Assembly (NCBI RefSeq): GCF_947507565.1
Contig: NC_089184.1
Coordinates: forward strand, 3,156,066-3,220,065
Source: Oscarella lobularis
Lineage: Eukaryota > Porifera > Homoscleromorpha > Homosclerophorida > Oscarellidae
Direction of reading: 5' to 3'
Length of the DNA: 64,000 bases
Shown here: in pieces, positions 10,701 through 20,966 of the stretch
Layout: every line of letters begins with the position of its first letter
Position numbering within the stretch: the first letter of the stretch is position 1
Translations under genes and position numbers: made by a program
Notes under the pieces: generated by a model
Databases searched by the model: none
What the model saw: only the letters and a program-made list of their open reading frames with translations
What the model was told of the DNA's origin: nothing

Positions 10701-13700
10701 TAACGGGAGGAACGAGGGTGAAAGCGAACGAATTTTCTTCAAAAAATACGTTGGAATCAGCTGCACTTCCACTCCTTTCCAAAATGTCTTGCATGAAGTA
10801 GGACGCATCGTACGAATTGATGTATTTGGTGGGAACGATTGGACACATGATTTCACTATCGCTGTCTCCAGAGCCGAGAGCGTTGCTGAGAGACAATTGC
10901 GGCTCCAAATGACCGTCTTTGCTACTGCTCACACAAATGAAATATAATAAATTGAAAAGGAATCGACAATCTTTACTTACAGTTCGAGACAATTGGTTTC
11001 CGTTGTCGGAAGTCCTAGAGGAGTATCGGCAACTTTGTTTGGATCAAACGTGCACACTTTGTAGCCCAAATCTTCCTTGTTGCAACTGTCAGCAAAGGCC
11101 TAAGAGATCGTTTCTCAATGCTAACATATACAGGGAATGTGCTCCTCTTACGCTTCCTCTTGCAATCACAGTGTTAATGCAGGCCTCGTTGAGAATGAGG
11201 TACTTATTTTTGCAACAAGTCTGGGATGTTCCTATACGATTTTTAATTGCCTGCGATGAATTGAGAGCATCCACCGTTGTCACACCAAGAGAGTTCAACA
11301 CACTCTCAGCAGGCTAAAAAACAATAACATATCTCTTAAAGCCTGAAAAGAAAAAAAAAACAGAACGCCTGGTTTATAGTAAAACGAACTGCAAGCACTT
11401 AGACGAAAAAAAACTTGATTGTATTGGGCTCGATCACTATATAGAGAGTCAATGAAGATCTTGATCTCTACAGAGACGATAGAGGTCTCGATCGAGAGGA
11501 TAGCAGTCTCGATCGAGAGCATAGAGATCTCGAAGAGATCTCGATTAAGAACATAGAGATCTCGATCGAGAGCATAGAGGTCTCAATCGAGAGCAAAAAG
11601 ATCTCGATTGAGAGCATAGAGATCTCGGTAGAGGTCAGAGAGCGATGTAGCTGAGTTCTTACCTTGAGAACTCTCCAGTCCCTTTTCTGAGAAAAATCAG
11701 CAACATAGCCCTTTGTCTGACCAAGACTTCTAAGCGACAGTTTCAGGGGCGGATCATCACCGCCAAAATCAGCGACTTTGAGAACAAGCAATGCAAAAAT
11801 CGTAAAGACAATGGGAAGAAGCATCTGACTGATGACAGCAGGAAAATCGCGTTTGGAGTTGAGAAAACGTTTGACATAGACGGCGTAGAATTGTTGAAGC
11901 CAAAGTGAAATTCCAGACAGACGATTATCCGTAGAGAAACCAGAAACGGCTTCAGGCGATTTTTGACGTTGAATCGAACGAGACGAGCTGCGTGCAACGA
12001 GTATCGATTGTCGACGTTTGTCTTTGGCTTCAATCGTCTCCTCAGAACTGCTTTCGACACGAAGAAACACCTCTTCCATTGTCGTCAGAGATAGACCAAA
12101 ACTTTCAACACCAAGAGCCTTGATCTCGCCTACGTAGAGTAGAGAGTAGATTAGGTTAGGTTGCATCAGTGATTACTTGACACTGACCTTCCATGTCTTT
12201 GAAGAGTTCTGGAAAATTTTTTGACTCGTCTTTCGGAAGTAAGTAGGACAATTCTCGTCCAACATCGCTGTTGAGTTTGACTGTGGAAATTTTACGCTTT
12301 AGGTACTCAGTTACCAACTCTCTTTTGCACTGGTCACCCTTTACCATAGTCAAGTGGTAACCAACCCCATACCTATAGCAGTAGCCTTGAGAATGTACCC
12401 AACCCCCATATAGAAAACACATGTACCTCTCCTTAAGGAAATGAGACGACCCTGCGCAACGTACCTGTCCTTCAGCCATAATAGCAATACGATCTCCAAG
12501 CAAGTCTGCCTCTTCCATGTAATGAGTCGTTAGCAGAATTGTTCTCTCCTTCTTGTGTTCCATAAGAAGATCCCACGTTGAGCGGCGAGCGTAGGGATCC
12601 ATGCCTGCTGTTGGTTCGTCGAGAATGACGATCTTTGAATCGCCTATCAGTGCGATACCAACGCTAAGTTTCCGTTTCATTCCACCAGACAATTCTGTGC
12701 TGCGAGCCTTTGCCTTCTCAGTAAACTGCAATTGCTGGAGTATCAAGTCGATTTTCTCCTCAAATTCGCGACCCTTTGGATGACCCTAAGCAAAAATCAG
12801 AAAATACAAAAAACCTCTTATATAAAAAAAACTGACTTTAAGCGAGAGAAAAAATGAGAGGTGTTCTCGGACTGTGAGTCGATCGAATAAGATGTTGTGC
12901 TGTGGACACAATCCCAGCGACTTTCGAACTCCATTCATGTCCTTTTTGATGGACGATCCGTTGACAAAAGCGTCGCCTGACGTCGGTGGAAACAAGCCAG
13001 TCAACATGGACATAGTCGTGGTTTTGCCTAACAAAGAAAAGATTAGATAGCGATTTTTTATTGATTACATACCAGCTCCATTGTGCCCTAAGAGTGCTGT
13101 TATCTGTCCTTTGAACATTTTTAAAGAGATTCCGTCCACTGCGACAACCAATCCGTTATTTCCCTAGAATTCATAAATTTATTATTCATATGAAAAGGAA
13201 AGAAATATTTTAACTTTAAACTCTTTTCTAAGATTTTCAATGTTTATTCCGGCTGTCAGATTCGGCGGTTCACGTTCAAAGCTTGATCTTTCTTCCAATC
13301 GAACCTTAGAAGACAAAATATTTCAAAAGGACAACAATTCCTAATTAGTCTCACTTCGTTATTGGACGAAGGGTCGACTTCGTTTCGAAGGTTGTCATAC
13401 CCAAACCAATAGCTTTTGGTAAAAGGGAAATACCAGGGCTGTGGAATTCCGTACTGACCAGGAAACACAGCTTCCACATACCTAAAAATCACAATTAAAA
13501 AACTTCAATAACGTGATCTCTTCAATTACCAGGTGATGAGGAAGTAAAGAACCATGTCTAGAGTCATCATTCCAAGTGCTTGTCCCACTGAGAAATCGTC
13601 GTCTTGCGTTCCGCCAATATTGCTAAATTGGACACCAATTCCCTTGCTTTCGAGATTGAGTATCTGATTGGCAGCGAAGCCCATGCACATGTTGGAGAAG

Positions 13701-15430
13701 AGGCAGGACAAAGACTTTGTGTGTCTGCAAAAGAGAAGATAAACAATGTTCCATACTTGTGCACATAGTGTACCTATCCATTCGCGCATAGATGTTTGGA
13801 GTGGAGAGAATGAGGTAAGGGAAGAAGGTTGCAAACCAAAGAAGAAAACCAAATATCATTCCCAACTTTGCAGACGAAAAGAATGAGCTAAAAAAGAAAA
13901 CATAATCTATAGAGACAATACATATATTATTGCCTTACCTGATCATAAACATGAAAGCTATTCCAGAGAGGATGAAGATAAGAAAGAAGAGAAAGATGAT
14001 AAACCCATTGCTTTCCTTGAAGACATTTCCAAACTAGAAAACCATAGAGGAAATAAATTCAGATGTTCTATCGAAGTCTAGCTTACGACAGCTAAAAGAG
14101 TCATGAGAATGACAGAAATCAAATTGAAGCTGAATTGTTTGATGAACCAAGCGAGCCAGTGAACCCAATTGGCCAAGCCCATCATCTTCATAGTCTCTTT
14201 CAAACGCTCCTGCTTCTCCAACACCAATTCCTACAAGAGAAAATAGTTAACACTAATGGTTTACTTTAATTAAGTCAAATGAGTCGTTACCCTGACAACG
14301 GTTCCGGCAGTGTAAATAAAGGCAATAATCAATAGCAGAGGTAAAATAGCTCGGACAATAGACGAGAATGAATCCTCTTCATATGATGGAAAAGGAAATT
14401 GCTAAATGAAACAAAGAAATACCAAATCAAAAATTAGACAATGATACATTCGCTTACCCTAGCCAAAGTTGGAACAAGAGTGCTCCGTTTCTGAGTAGGA
14501 TCCTGATCTCTAACTTTCAATGCAATCACGCCCTGATTGACAGCAGACTCGACTTGAACAAACCCAGAGAAATATTCCCTAATGAAATAAGATAATCAAA
14601 ACAAAACGTAACTTCGTTATACTTACACTGATCTTCGTGGACCTCGTTGCGTAAAGAGAGGAAAAACGAGATCCGTGTTCCACGACGTACCCAAGAATCC
14701 ACGACTGTGAGGAAGGCGAATCGAGTATGCAACATTGTCAGGAAGTCGACCATCAGCACGAACATTAGTAAAGATCAGAGCTATAAGCAAATAAAAGAGA
14801 TAATCATATATAACATATTTATGTATGTATGTACCTCCTATATGAGTCCTCTCATTTGCAGCTGCTGCTACAGCTGCTGATTCCGTGGGATAAGGAAGAG
14901 TGACGATTCCCATTATATCACGAACACGTTTCATGACAAATGCAACTGTAAATATCATTAATTCAATTCGCACCAATTCTAAAGCGTCTCTATAATCAGA
15001 CCATCTGAACTGTTTGCAGGTGTATAGGCCAGCCGATTCGAATTACGAAAGGGCGTTGGAAAGAATTGGGTCGTCAGTGGATGTTCATTGAATGTCGCTG
15101 CATAAGAAAAAATGAACGACTCGATTTGTGGTCGAGCGATATAATTGAGTTACTCACACATGCATTGTGTTCCTTCACTCAGTCTTGCATCTGTCAATCG
15201 TCTAAATCGATCGATTGGACGGTTTCAGCGCTCAACGAAGCGGTCTACGAACCTAATGATGATGAGAAACACTATTGCGAGTATCGGGACGATGATTTCC
15301 ATCGCCGTTCCGATTGGACGACGGATCTAGGGAGGGAAAACGGAGTCGCTTTACTCGTCTGTGCGTCAGGGTGAACCTGTAGAACGTAGTTCTTCCATAA
15401 AAGAAGTCGCAGCTGCGTCCATCGTCCCAT
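7768..15430 (-). CDS. Full-length ABCA-subfamily ABC transporter (many exons)
   Basis: A lipid-type ABC exporter. The ATG is at 15428-15430 ([18 protein letters not shown]); after a 50-nt intron it continues [20 protein letters not shown], the first membrane segment. A large extracellular domain follows (15.2-14.6 kb), then a membrane block (14.5-13.5 kb). NBD1: LLGHNGAG (13.1 kb) joined across an intron to [21 protein letters not shown], signature [10 protein letters not shown] (12.69 kb), Walker [15 protein letters not shown] linker with TTMEEVFLR leads to membrane half two (11.9-9.4 kb) with a Cys-bearing extracellular domain. NBD2: [13 protein letters not shown] (9.0 kb), [24 protein letters not shown] (8.48 kb), [16 protein letters not shown]. 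The C-terminus [12 protein letters not shown] / [12 protein letters not shown] ends at 7768-7770. Both ATP sites are intact. The exact ABCA subtype cannot be assigned by eye. Confidence 0.95.
11455..11640. repeat. Intronic 21-bp minisatellite with palindromic core
   Basis: About nine degenerate copies of a 21-bp unit reading ATCTCGATCGAGAGCATAGA plus G. Each contains the palindrome TCTCGATCGAGA or a variant. It lies in the ABCA intron between the exon ending ..QKRDWRVLK (11.66 kb) and the exon starting [10 protein letters not shown] (11.31 kb). Because 21 is a multiple of three, it makes a spurious open frame on the minus strand. Confidence 0.8.
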
Positions 15431-15994
15431 TTGAATGGGTTTCGGACGGGCGCGAGGAAAGAAGGACTAAACTTAGCGTGCGCTCGCAGAAGAGTCCCCG
15501 CCACTGTCCCCGCCCTCCCCAAAATCGCGCTTGACGAGATCTATGCTCACAGGCTCAACAGAACACAATACAAGCAAGTGGCGAGTCTCTCTAGCGTTCG
15601 CAGACCATAGACTGGATCGATTGAGACAGGTGAGGGACTGAGGGGCCCACCAGCAAGAAAGCATTGTAAAATTCGTCAAAACATACAATTGATTAGGACA
15701 ATCGATAGACTATTTTGTTCTTCCGAATCTCTAAGCGAAAAGATACGAACACGCGTTTTGGAAATAATATTAGATATACAGTAACAGAAATAAATGTTTT
15801 CCTGACGTTATCAAGTAACCTTTTAAATGTAGATTAACTAAAAGAGAACATTAGAAGAATATTTGTGTACTACTAAATCGTGACTGTCATAACAGGGTGG
15901 TATAATATATTTTGACATGAGCAGTGCAAGTCACAGAACAAACGTGTAACATCCTTTCAAAGAGTCATTTTGCTAACTTCACTTAATTAATGTA
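15431..15994. other. Spacer upstream of the ABCA gene
   Basis: This must hold the ABCA promoter and the 3' end of the DUF985 gene. The part near the ABCA start is GC-richer than the rest. I see no further gene; the open frame at 15473-15688 has no motif. Confidence 0.4.
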
Positions 15995-16483
15995 CTACTC
16001 ATCTGCACTTGTCATGTTGAGTATGAGTTCCCTTGCTTCAGGATACTCCTTCAGAAGTTCCTCTCTTTTACCGAACATAAATCCTTCTGGGACAAATGCC
16101 GGCGCCACAGTGACTCCACAGAGAGCCCACGTTTTCTCCCTAAGCAAGTGCGCGCCAAACCACGTGCCCTTCTTGATGACGTAGAAGGGCTTCTGTCCAA
16201 TCGAAATGTCCGAACCGAGAACGGTCTTCTTTACGTTCCCCTTCTCGTTTGCGTCCAATTCGATGATGACGACCGGTGAGCCGAGATAGAAGTGCCACAT
16301 ATCGTCTGCATCGGTTCGATGGAACTTCGATCTATCCTCGTTTTGCAAAGCGTAGTAAATATGCGAGCCGGCGGCACGTTCGTTTGACGAGCACGCTGTG
16401 CGGTACACTTCGCAAAAGTATCCGCCCTCGAAGTGCGGAACCAAGTCAAGCTCGCGACGAATTTGCTCGAATTCCACAGACAT
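15995..16483 (-). CDS. DUF985 / cupin-5 family protein, intronless
   Basis: A 162-residue protein, about the normal length for this small single-cupin family (relatives include yeast YML079w-type proteins). The start (MSVEFEQIRRELDLVPH) is at 16481-16483. Family hallmarks: PHFEGGYFCEVYRT near residue 16; SHIYYAL; SKFHRTDADDMWHFYLGSP at about 52-70, with the conserved His and Trp of the cupin barrel; VIKKGTWFGAHLL; and CGVTVAPAFVPEGFMFG near the C-terminus. The enzymatic role of the family is not established. The gene has no intron, unlike its neighbours, and sits between ABCA and the galectin on the same strand. Confidence 0.93.
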   Translation of the reverse strand: MSVEFEQIRRELDLVPHFEGGYFCEVYRTACSSNERAAGSHIYYALQNEDRSKFHRTDADDMWHFYLGSPVVIIELDANEKGNVKKTVLGSDISIGQKPFYVIKKGTWFGAHLLREKTWALCGVTVAPAFVPEGFMFGKREELLKEYPEARELILNMTSADE

Positions 16484-16887
16484 TTGTTTTCCTTAGCGCA
16501 CGTTAATCGATACAGGCCGAGGAAAGGCTTGTTCTTTGGCGTGAAAGAAAAGCTTGTTCTTGACGTGGAAGATGCAATGGTAATGTAGAAACTTTAAAAC
16601 TGCGTTATCGACTCCCTCTTCCCTGAGAGGAAGAGCATAGGGACGAGGCTACATATCGGAATTTTTAGACCATTCAGTCATTTATTTATTCACCAGCAAG
16701 ACAAAGCAACGCAGCAAACAGAAGACGTACACATAGCAGCAGCAGCAGCAGCACACACACATACCTTGCAGATCAGTACTCATTTGGTTCTTGGACTCTT
16801 TTCATTTTTTCCAAGAATCTGCCACACTGAGGTTTCCTAATTTATTTATTTTAGCTATAGACTTGCATTAGGACCAATCTTACCGCT
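16484..16887. other. Spacer with CAG/CA microsatellite
   Basis: A short (AGC)n run followed by (AC)n lies at about 16737-16761. Nothing else stands out. It separates the DUF985 start from the galectin stop. Confidence 0.5.
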
Positions 16888-17337
16888 TTAGGCACCAGTG
16901 CCAACCTCGACGGTCGTAGCACAAACGGTTGGTTGTGAAGTCGAGGCAGGGTCAAGTGTCACTTGACTCAAGTCTGCCACAGCCTGAGAGTAATTTGGAT
17001 ACGTAGTGAGGAGTACCCCGTTGACATAAATGTGAAAGACGGACGTTTCAATTGTGACTGACAAGGTGAACTCCTCTCCGACGGCGCCGAATCCCGACGG
17101 AAAATTCACGCGAGCTTCTTGTGCTAGATTGTAATTGCCGTTCACCATGTTGTTGATGACGAAGACATTATTTTCGAACCAGCGTGGGTAGATGTGAAGC
17201 GGAGCGTTGTTGGCGTCGGTTTTCAGATTCAAGGCAAAACCGTACGGACTGGGCAGAATGGTGCCTTTGATTTGGACACTGTTCTCCACAGCAACTGAAG
17301 CGAGATTGAAGAGGAACGGAATAGCGATGCAGACCAT
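16888..17337 (-). CDS. Galectin-like single carbohydrate-recognition domain
   Basis: A 149-residue protein starting at 17335-17337 and ending with TAA at 16888-16890. The order of motifs fits a galectin beta-sandwich: VQIKGTILPSPYGFALNLKTD, then LHIYPRW (position of the H.NPR sugar-contact motif), VINNMVNGNYNLAQEARVNFP (region of the conserved Trp and E..R), and EFTLSVTIETSVFHIYVNGV followed by Y. The His and Arg of the first motif and the E.R of the second are kept, but the usual Trp between them is replaced around GNYN, so sugar specificity may be altered. A hydrophobic N-terminus (VCIAIPFLFNLASVAV) might act as a signal peptide, which would be unusual for galectins. No intron is needed. 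Confidence 0.75.
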   Translation of the reverse strand: MVCIAIPFLFNLASVAVENSVQIKGTILPSPYGFALNLKTDANNAPLHIYPRWFENNVFVINNMVNGNYNLAQEARVNFPSGFGAVGEEFTLSVTIETSVFHIYVNGVLLTTYPNYSQAVADLSQVTLDPASTSQPTVCATTVEVGTGA

Positions 17338-18418
17338 TGTGGATGGGCTATTGTCTGTGTTCGTAGTGAAGAGTCGTGCTCACTTTGGCTCACTTTTAAA
17401 GCGTTTATCTGTGGGCGGTGTCGGACCAAGGCTCGGCTTCCACCCTCGATAATGACTGACGCCTTGTTTGTTTTTCAAGCATCTTTCTCTTACCTGTTTC
17501 AGTGCCGATTTCGGTCGCACCCTCCTTATCTTACTCGAGGCGTTGCGGATGTTTGACTTTGGCAATATGGCTTGTAATTAAAGATATATGTGCCTCAAGC
17601 GTTTGAGTACTGTAACTCGTGGAACCAGGGTAATCATCTTTAATGAGAGAGTGACCTGTTATGCCTGGGAAGCTGAGGCTCAAATACTAGAACTACTTCG
17701 TCCTGGTGGTAGCTTGCCATGGAAACAATTTTCACTCAGTACGGCACGGATTTCAGCAGTTGAAGTCTGCATGCTTCGCTTATCTGTCTCATGAAATAAG
17801 TCATGTTTCACTCTTTTCCTGGACTCCACGGATGTTGTTTCAGAAGAATCCTCTCTCTCAAGCCTTCGAATTATACCAGGCTTCTACTTCTTCTGCTGGT
17901 GTTTCATCTAGTAACTGTAAGGTTTGCAAAAGAAACCATTCTCTTACTCAGTACGGCACAGATTTCATCAGTCGAAGCCTGCATATCTGTCTCATGCAAT
18001 GAGTCCTGTTGAAATGTGTTCCGTGACTGCACGGATGTTGCTTTAGAAGAATCCTTCAAGTCTACCGGTCTCAAGCCTTCAAATTACCAGGCTTCCTCCC
18101 CAGGACTCCGCCCAATTGAATCAGATTAATAAGATGAGATACACCTACTCGCATCGACACAGCGATGTCTATCGCAAGTCAAAGGTTCTAGACACTTGGG
18201 GACCCTAAGACGCTCCAGCTGACGCTAAAGGTACAGCAAAGAAGTAGGAGTCCTTGACAAGCCTTCAGTTGCAAAATATTGAAAGTACTATGACGTCAAC
18301 ATCCGGAAGGGAAACGGAAATGGAAAGTTCGGATAGTATCATTATCATTACGCTGCGCTTTTTATTCTTATTTATGCTGTGCATCTGAGCCGAACAGGGC
18401 GCCATTTGCTTTACTTAC
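17338..18418. other. Non-coding interval between divergent galectin and 7TM genes
   Basis: This holds the divergent promoters of the galectin (minus) and the receptor (plus) and a two-copy direct repeat (17691-18096). Several short frames around 17588-18012 are products of that repeat and lack motifs. Confidence 0.45.
17691..18096. repeat. Direct tandem duplication of about 195-210 bp
   Basis: Two degenerate copies, about 17691-17883 and 17884-18096. They share ACTCAGTACGGCAC.GATTTCA, GAAG.CTGCAT, ATCTGTCTCATG, ACGGATGTTG.TT.AGAAGAAT and TCTCAAGCCTTC.AATTA...CCAGGCTTC. The copies have diverged by substitutions and indels. No coding potential is evident. Confidence 0.65.
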
Positions 18419-19651
18419 ATGTTGAACGTTGGCAACAGCACCGTGTGTCCGTCACTGAACGACTCGGCGGCAAAATTCTCACAGTTCAAGTACTCCACCT
18501 TGACCAAACCTGGAGTCGAAGCGTCCTTTTGGACGCTCGCAGTTTTAGCGGCCTTCTTGAACGTTCTCGTCATTGTAGCAAGATGCCGGTCTGCGCGTCA
18601 CCGCACTTCCCCACTATCTATGCTTCTTATCAACTTGGCGACGTCTGACTTCCTTCTTGCCACAGGAAAGATTCTTTATCTTATTACCGCACGAATCGTA
18701 GCCAGTTGGTGCAGTGAAACTACTGTGATGTCAAAGAGCCTCTGCTTTGCCGCCTATCTCTTGTCCAACATGTCGTGCTCTATGACGACTCTTACGTCGG
18801 CAACGATAGCAAGTTTTGGATTCAAGGAGATTGTCGGATGCTGCTGCTGCTCATCGGGTCGTAACTCCAAACGACAGGTTTTGGTGATTTTGACGTTTAC
18901 GTGGCTAATTTCAATTGCATATGCTGCCGCGATGATAAAAAACGATGGGAGTCACTTAACGTCAATAGAAATCAATGGCAGCTCTTTCATAGACTGGCAC
19001 ATCTGCTGGGTGTACGATATGGCTCCTGCCCACAATGCAACTGCGGCGCACAGGGACATTGCCACCATCTGTGCTTATTTTGTGTTTGTGTTTGGCATAA
19101 CCGCTCTCTACTCTACTATCGTTTCTGTTGTCTACTGCACGTCGAAAGCGAAAGACACCCAGTTTCGAAGTCGGCTCGGTTGGACTCTGATGACGACAGT
19201 TTTCATTTCCGTTCCACTCGTTTCGGTGCAAATCATCTGGAACCTTCTTCTCATATCGAATGCAGACGACCTTGGTAAATTTCTAAAACATAAATTTGCA
19301 ACGTACTTGGGCATCGTTGCGGATTTCTCATTGCTCTCCGTCGCTTTGTTGAACACTCTTCTGTTTACCATACTGACAGTGACGTGCTGGCACAACCTTT
19401 TTGGGCTCAGATGCCGCAGTTGTTTTCGTAGAAGAGACCTTCGCTTTGAAGCCACCAGCTTAGTAGATGAAACCAGTTCAGTGTTTCCGGATACAAGTAA
19501 CTCTACACTTTATTCTTGTGAAATTGACAATAGCAGATATTTGGCCCGTCTAGGGGATGAAAGGACTCCAGTGTTTGCTAATAGGAGTTACTGCTCCTCA
19601 ATCAACTCTTATGATAGTAGCGTCAATGTTAGAGTCGGATCGATGGAATGA
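18419..19651 (+). CDS. Rhodopsin-like (class A) 7TM receptor, divergent, intronless
   Basis: A 410-residue receptor encoded in one exon. A short N-terminus (about 35 residues) has N-glycosylation sites (NST, NDS). TM1 SFWTLAVLAAFLNVLVIVA (36-54) with the class A Asn; TM2 MLLINLATSDFLLA with the conserved NLA..D; a Cys before TM3 (SLCFAAYLLSNMSCSMTTLT); TM4 LVILTFTWLISIAY with the Trp; a loop with a Cys (WHICWVYD) for the usual disulphide; TM5 ICAYFVFVFGITALY; TM6 LMTTVFISVPLVSVQIIWN; TM7 IVADFSLLSVALLNTLLFTI. The DRY motif after TM3 is missing (sequence is ATIASFGFKE) and NPxxY in TM7 is replaced by LNTLLFT. A Cys cluster (RCRSCF) may anchor the tail by palmitoylation; the tail is Ser-rich. 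The ligand is unknown. Confidence 0.85.
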   Translation: MLNVGNSTVCPSLNDSAAKFSQFKYSTLTKPGVEASFWTLAVLAAFLNVLVIVARCRSARHRTSPLSMLLINLATSDFLLATGKILYLITARIVASWCSETTVMSKSLCFAAYLLSNMSCSMTTLTSATIASFGFKEIVGCCCCSSGRNSKRQVLVILTFTWLISIAYAAAMIKNDGSHLTSIEINGSSFIDWHICWVYDMAPAHNATAAHRDIATICAYFVFVFGITALYSTIVSVVYCTSKAKDTQFRSRLGWTLMTTVFISVPLVSVQIIWNLLLISNADDLGKFLKHKFATYLGIVADFSLLSVALLNTLLFTILTVTCWHNLFGLRCRSCFRRRDLRFEATSLVDETSSVFPDTSNSTLYSCEIDNSRYLARLGDERTPVFANRSYCSSINSYDSSVNVRVGSME

Positions 19652-19990
19652 AAGTTCTAATGCCACTAGCCTTGGTTGTGATGATGTGAAACAGTTGTCC
19701 GTTTGTTAGTGTTTCTCATATTGTATGTGCTCCCATTCGATATATTTGAAATTGTTGCATCTGAGTGTGACCTTGGCTAGGTCTTAATCGACAAGTACCT
19801 TCCTGCTACCATGAAAGCCTGCTTTTGTCAGTACAATGTTCCTCAATTACGTAACTTATTTGGGAATTCTCTGTATTTTGACAGAGTGCAAATAATAATG
19901 TGCAAGAGCACTAGATAGTCACGATGAAGACTAAGAAAGATTTTTGTGAGAGTACTATGAACCAATTTACAAACATTTACTACGATTCTG

Positions 19991-20397
19991 TCAGCGTACA
20001 ATTTGACATACGGGAACGAGTACTGTAACTGGACACCCTGTGGACACCACATGAACTCTTCGAGAATGCGCTTGGAGGGCTTCGAGGGACTCGGAATGAA
20101 GGTTCTTAACGGTATGATATACAAAATGATACTCAGAGTTTACTTGTTCTAGTGGTCGAGTCACGCGTTCAGTGCTGAGAACCATTGTTTGGCTTTCACA
20201 GAAGCAAAACAGCTTTCCATTGCGTTGCATTGTAGGTTTGAGAACACTTGGCGTCGCTTCAACAGTTTCTGCTCTACTGGGGCCCCTGTTAAGAAACGTC
20301 AGAGGCTTTTCTATTCTTTTTCCATTGGTCGCACAGAGTGGAGAAATTATGCATCGACGTCCAGACGTTTCAAGCGTCTTTTGACCCTATGACATCA
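19991..20397 (-). CDS. Possible two-exon unrecognised small protein
   Basis: On the minus strand a frame open from an upstream AG near 20397 to 20144 ends in RVTRPLEQ before a GT donor. After a 39-nt candidate intron (20143-20105) it rejoins in phase and ends ..CPVTVLVPVCQIVR at the stop near 19991. I recognise no domain. No ATG opens the frame convincingly (the first is MQRNGKLFCF at 20230). The second exon is also open in another frame (FMWCPQGVQLQYSFPY), which weakens either reading. It could equally be non-coding. Confidence 0.22.
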
Positions 20398-20399
20398 CA

Positions 20400-20966
20400 T
20401 CAGGAAGATTTATGTTTTCGCGTATGCGGAAACATGTTTTTTGAGTACGTCATCGACTGATTCTGCCATATCGATCACGTGTTTTACAGTACTGGTTCCT
20501 TGGGCGTTGTCTAACTTCCTGCTATAGCACGTCACTCACCGACTTACTACGCCACCAGTGTAGGAGAACCGGAAATTCGTAAGCTGAACGTCTGATCCAA
20601 ACAGTTGTGCGCACTACGTGATGAAACCGTGTACTCTATATACTGGAAAGGTGGGCAGCCTCGGAGTCGCAGCTACAGGTATCGTGACCCTGTTGTTGTT
20701 TTTGTGAGAGCGTTTATAGTCAACGGTATACTGCACGCCCGGACAGAGTCTTGAAGCTTAGAACGATCTCTTTATACGACGTTTTGGGTAATGCCTTTGG
20801 GCCAAGCCAAATCCTGTCAGGTGCTGAAACCCCATAGTGGAAATTGGCTCAATATGTTTTACTTCCCTCACGTGCATTTCTCTTAAGCCGTTATTAAATT
20901 AGTTTTGAACGAGTAAGTTACCCCCTTAGAGCCTGTTTAGACACAAGTCCTTCTTGGGAAGTAGAG
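20400..20966. other. Intergenic, upstream of the receptor tyrosine kinase
   Basis: No supported gene. It may contain the true first exon of the RTK, because the RTK frame has no ATG and the sequence before CCGCAATTC (TTTCTTTCTGTAG) looks like a splice acceptor. Confidence 0.4.

Noticed and set aside
14526-14880. Plus- and minus-strand frames crossing ABCA introns
   Set aside because: They run through GT..AG introns; the spliced ABCA reading explains the conserved parts.
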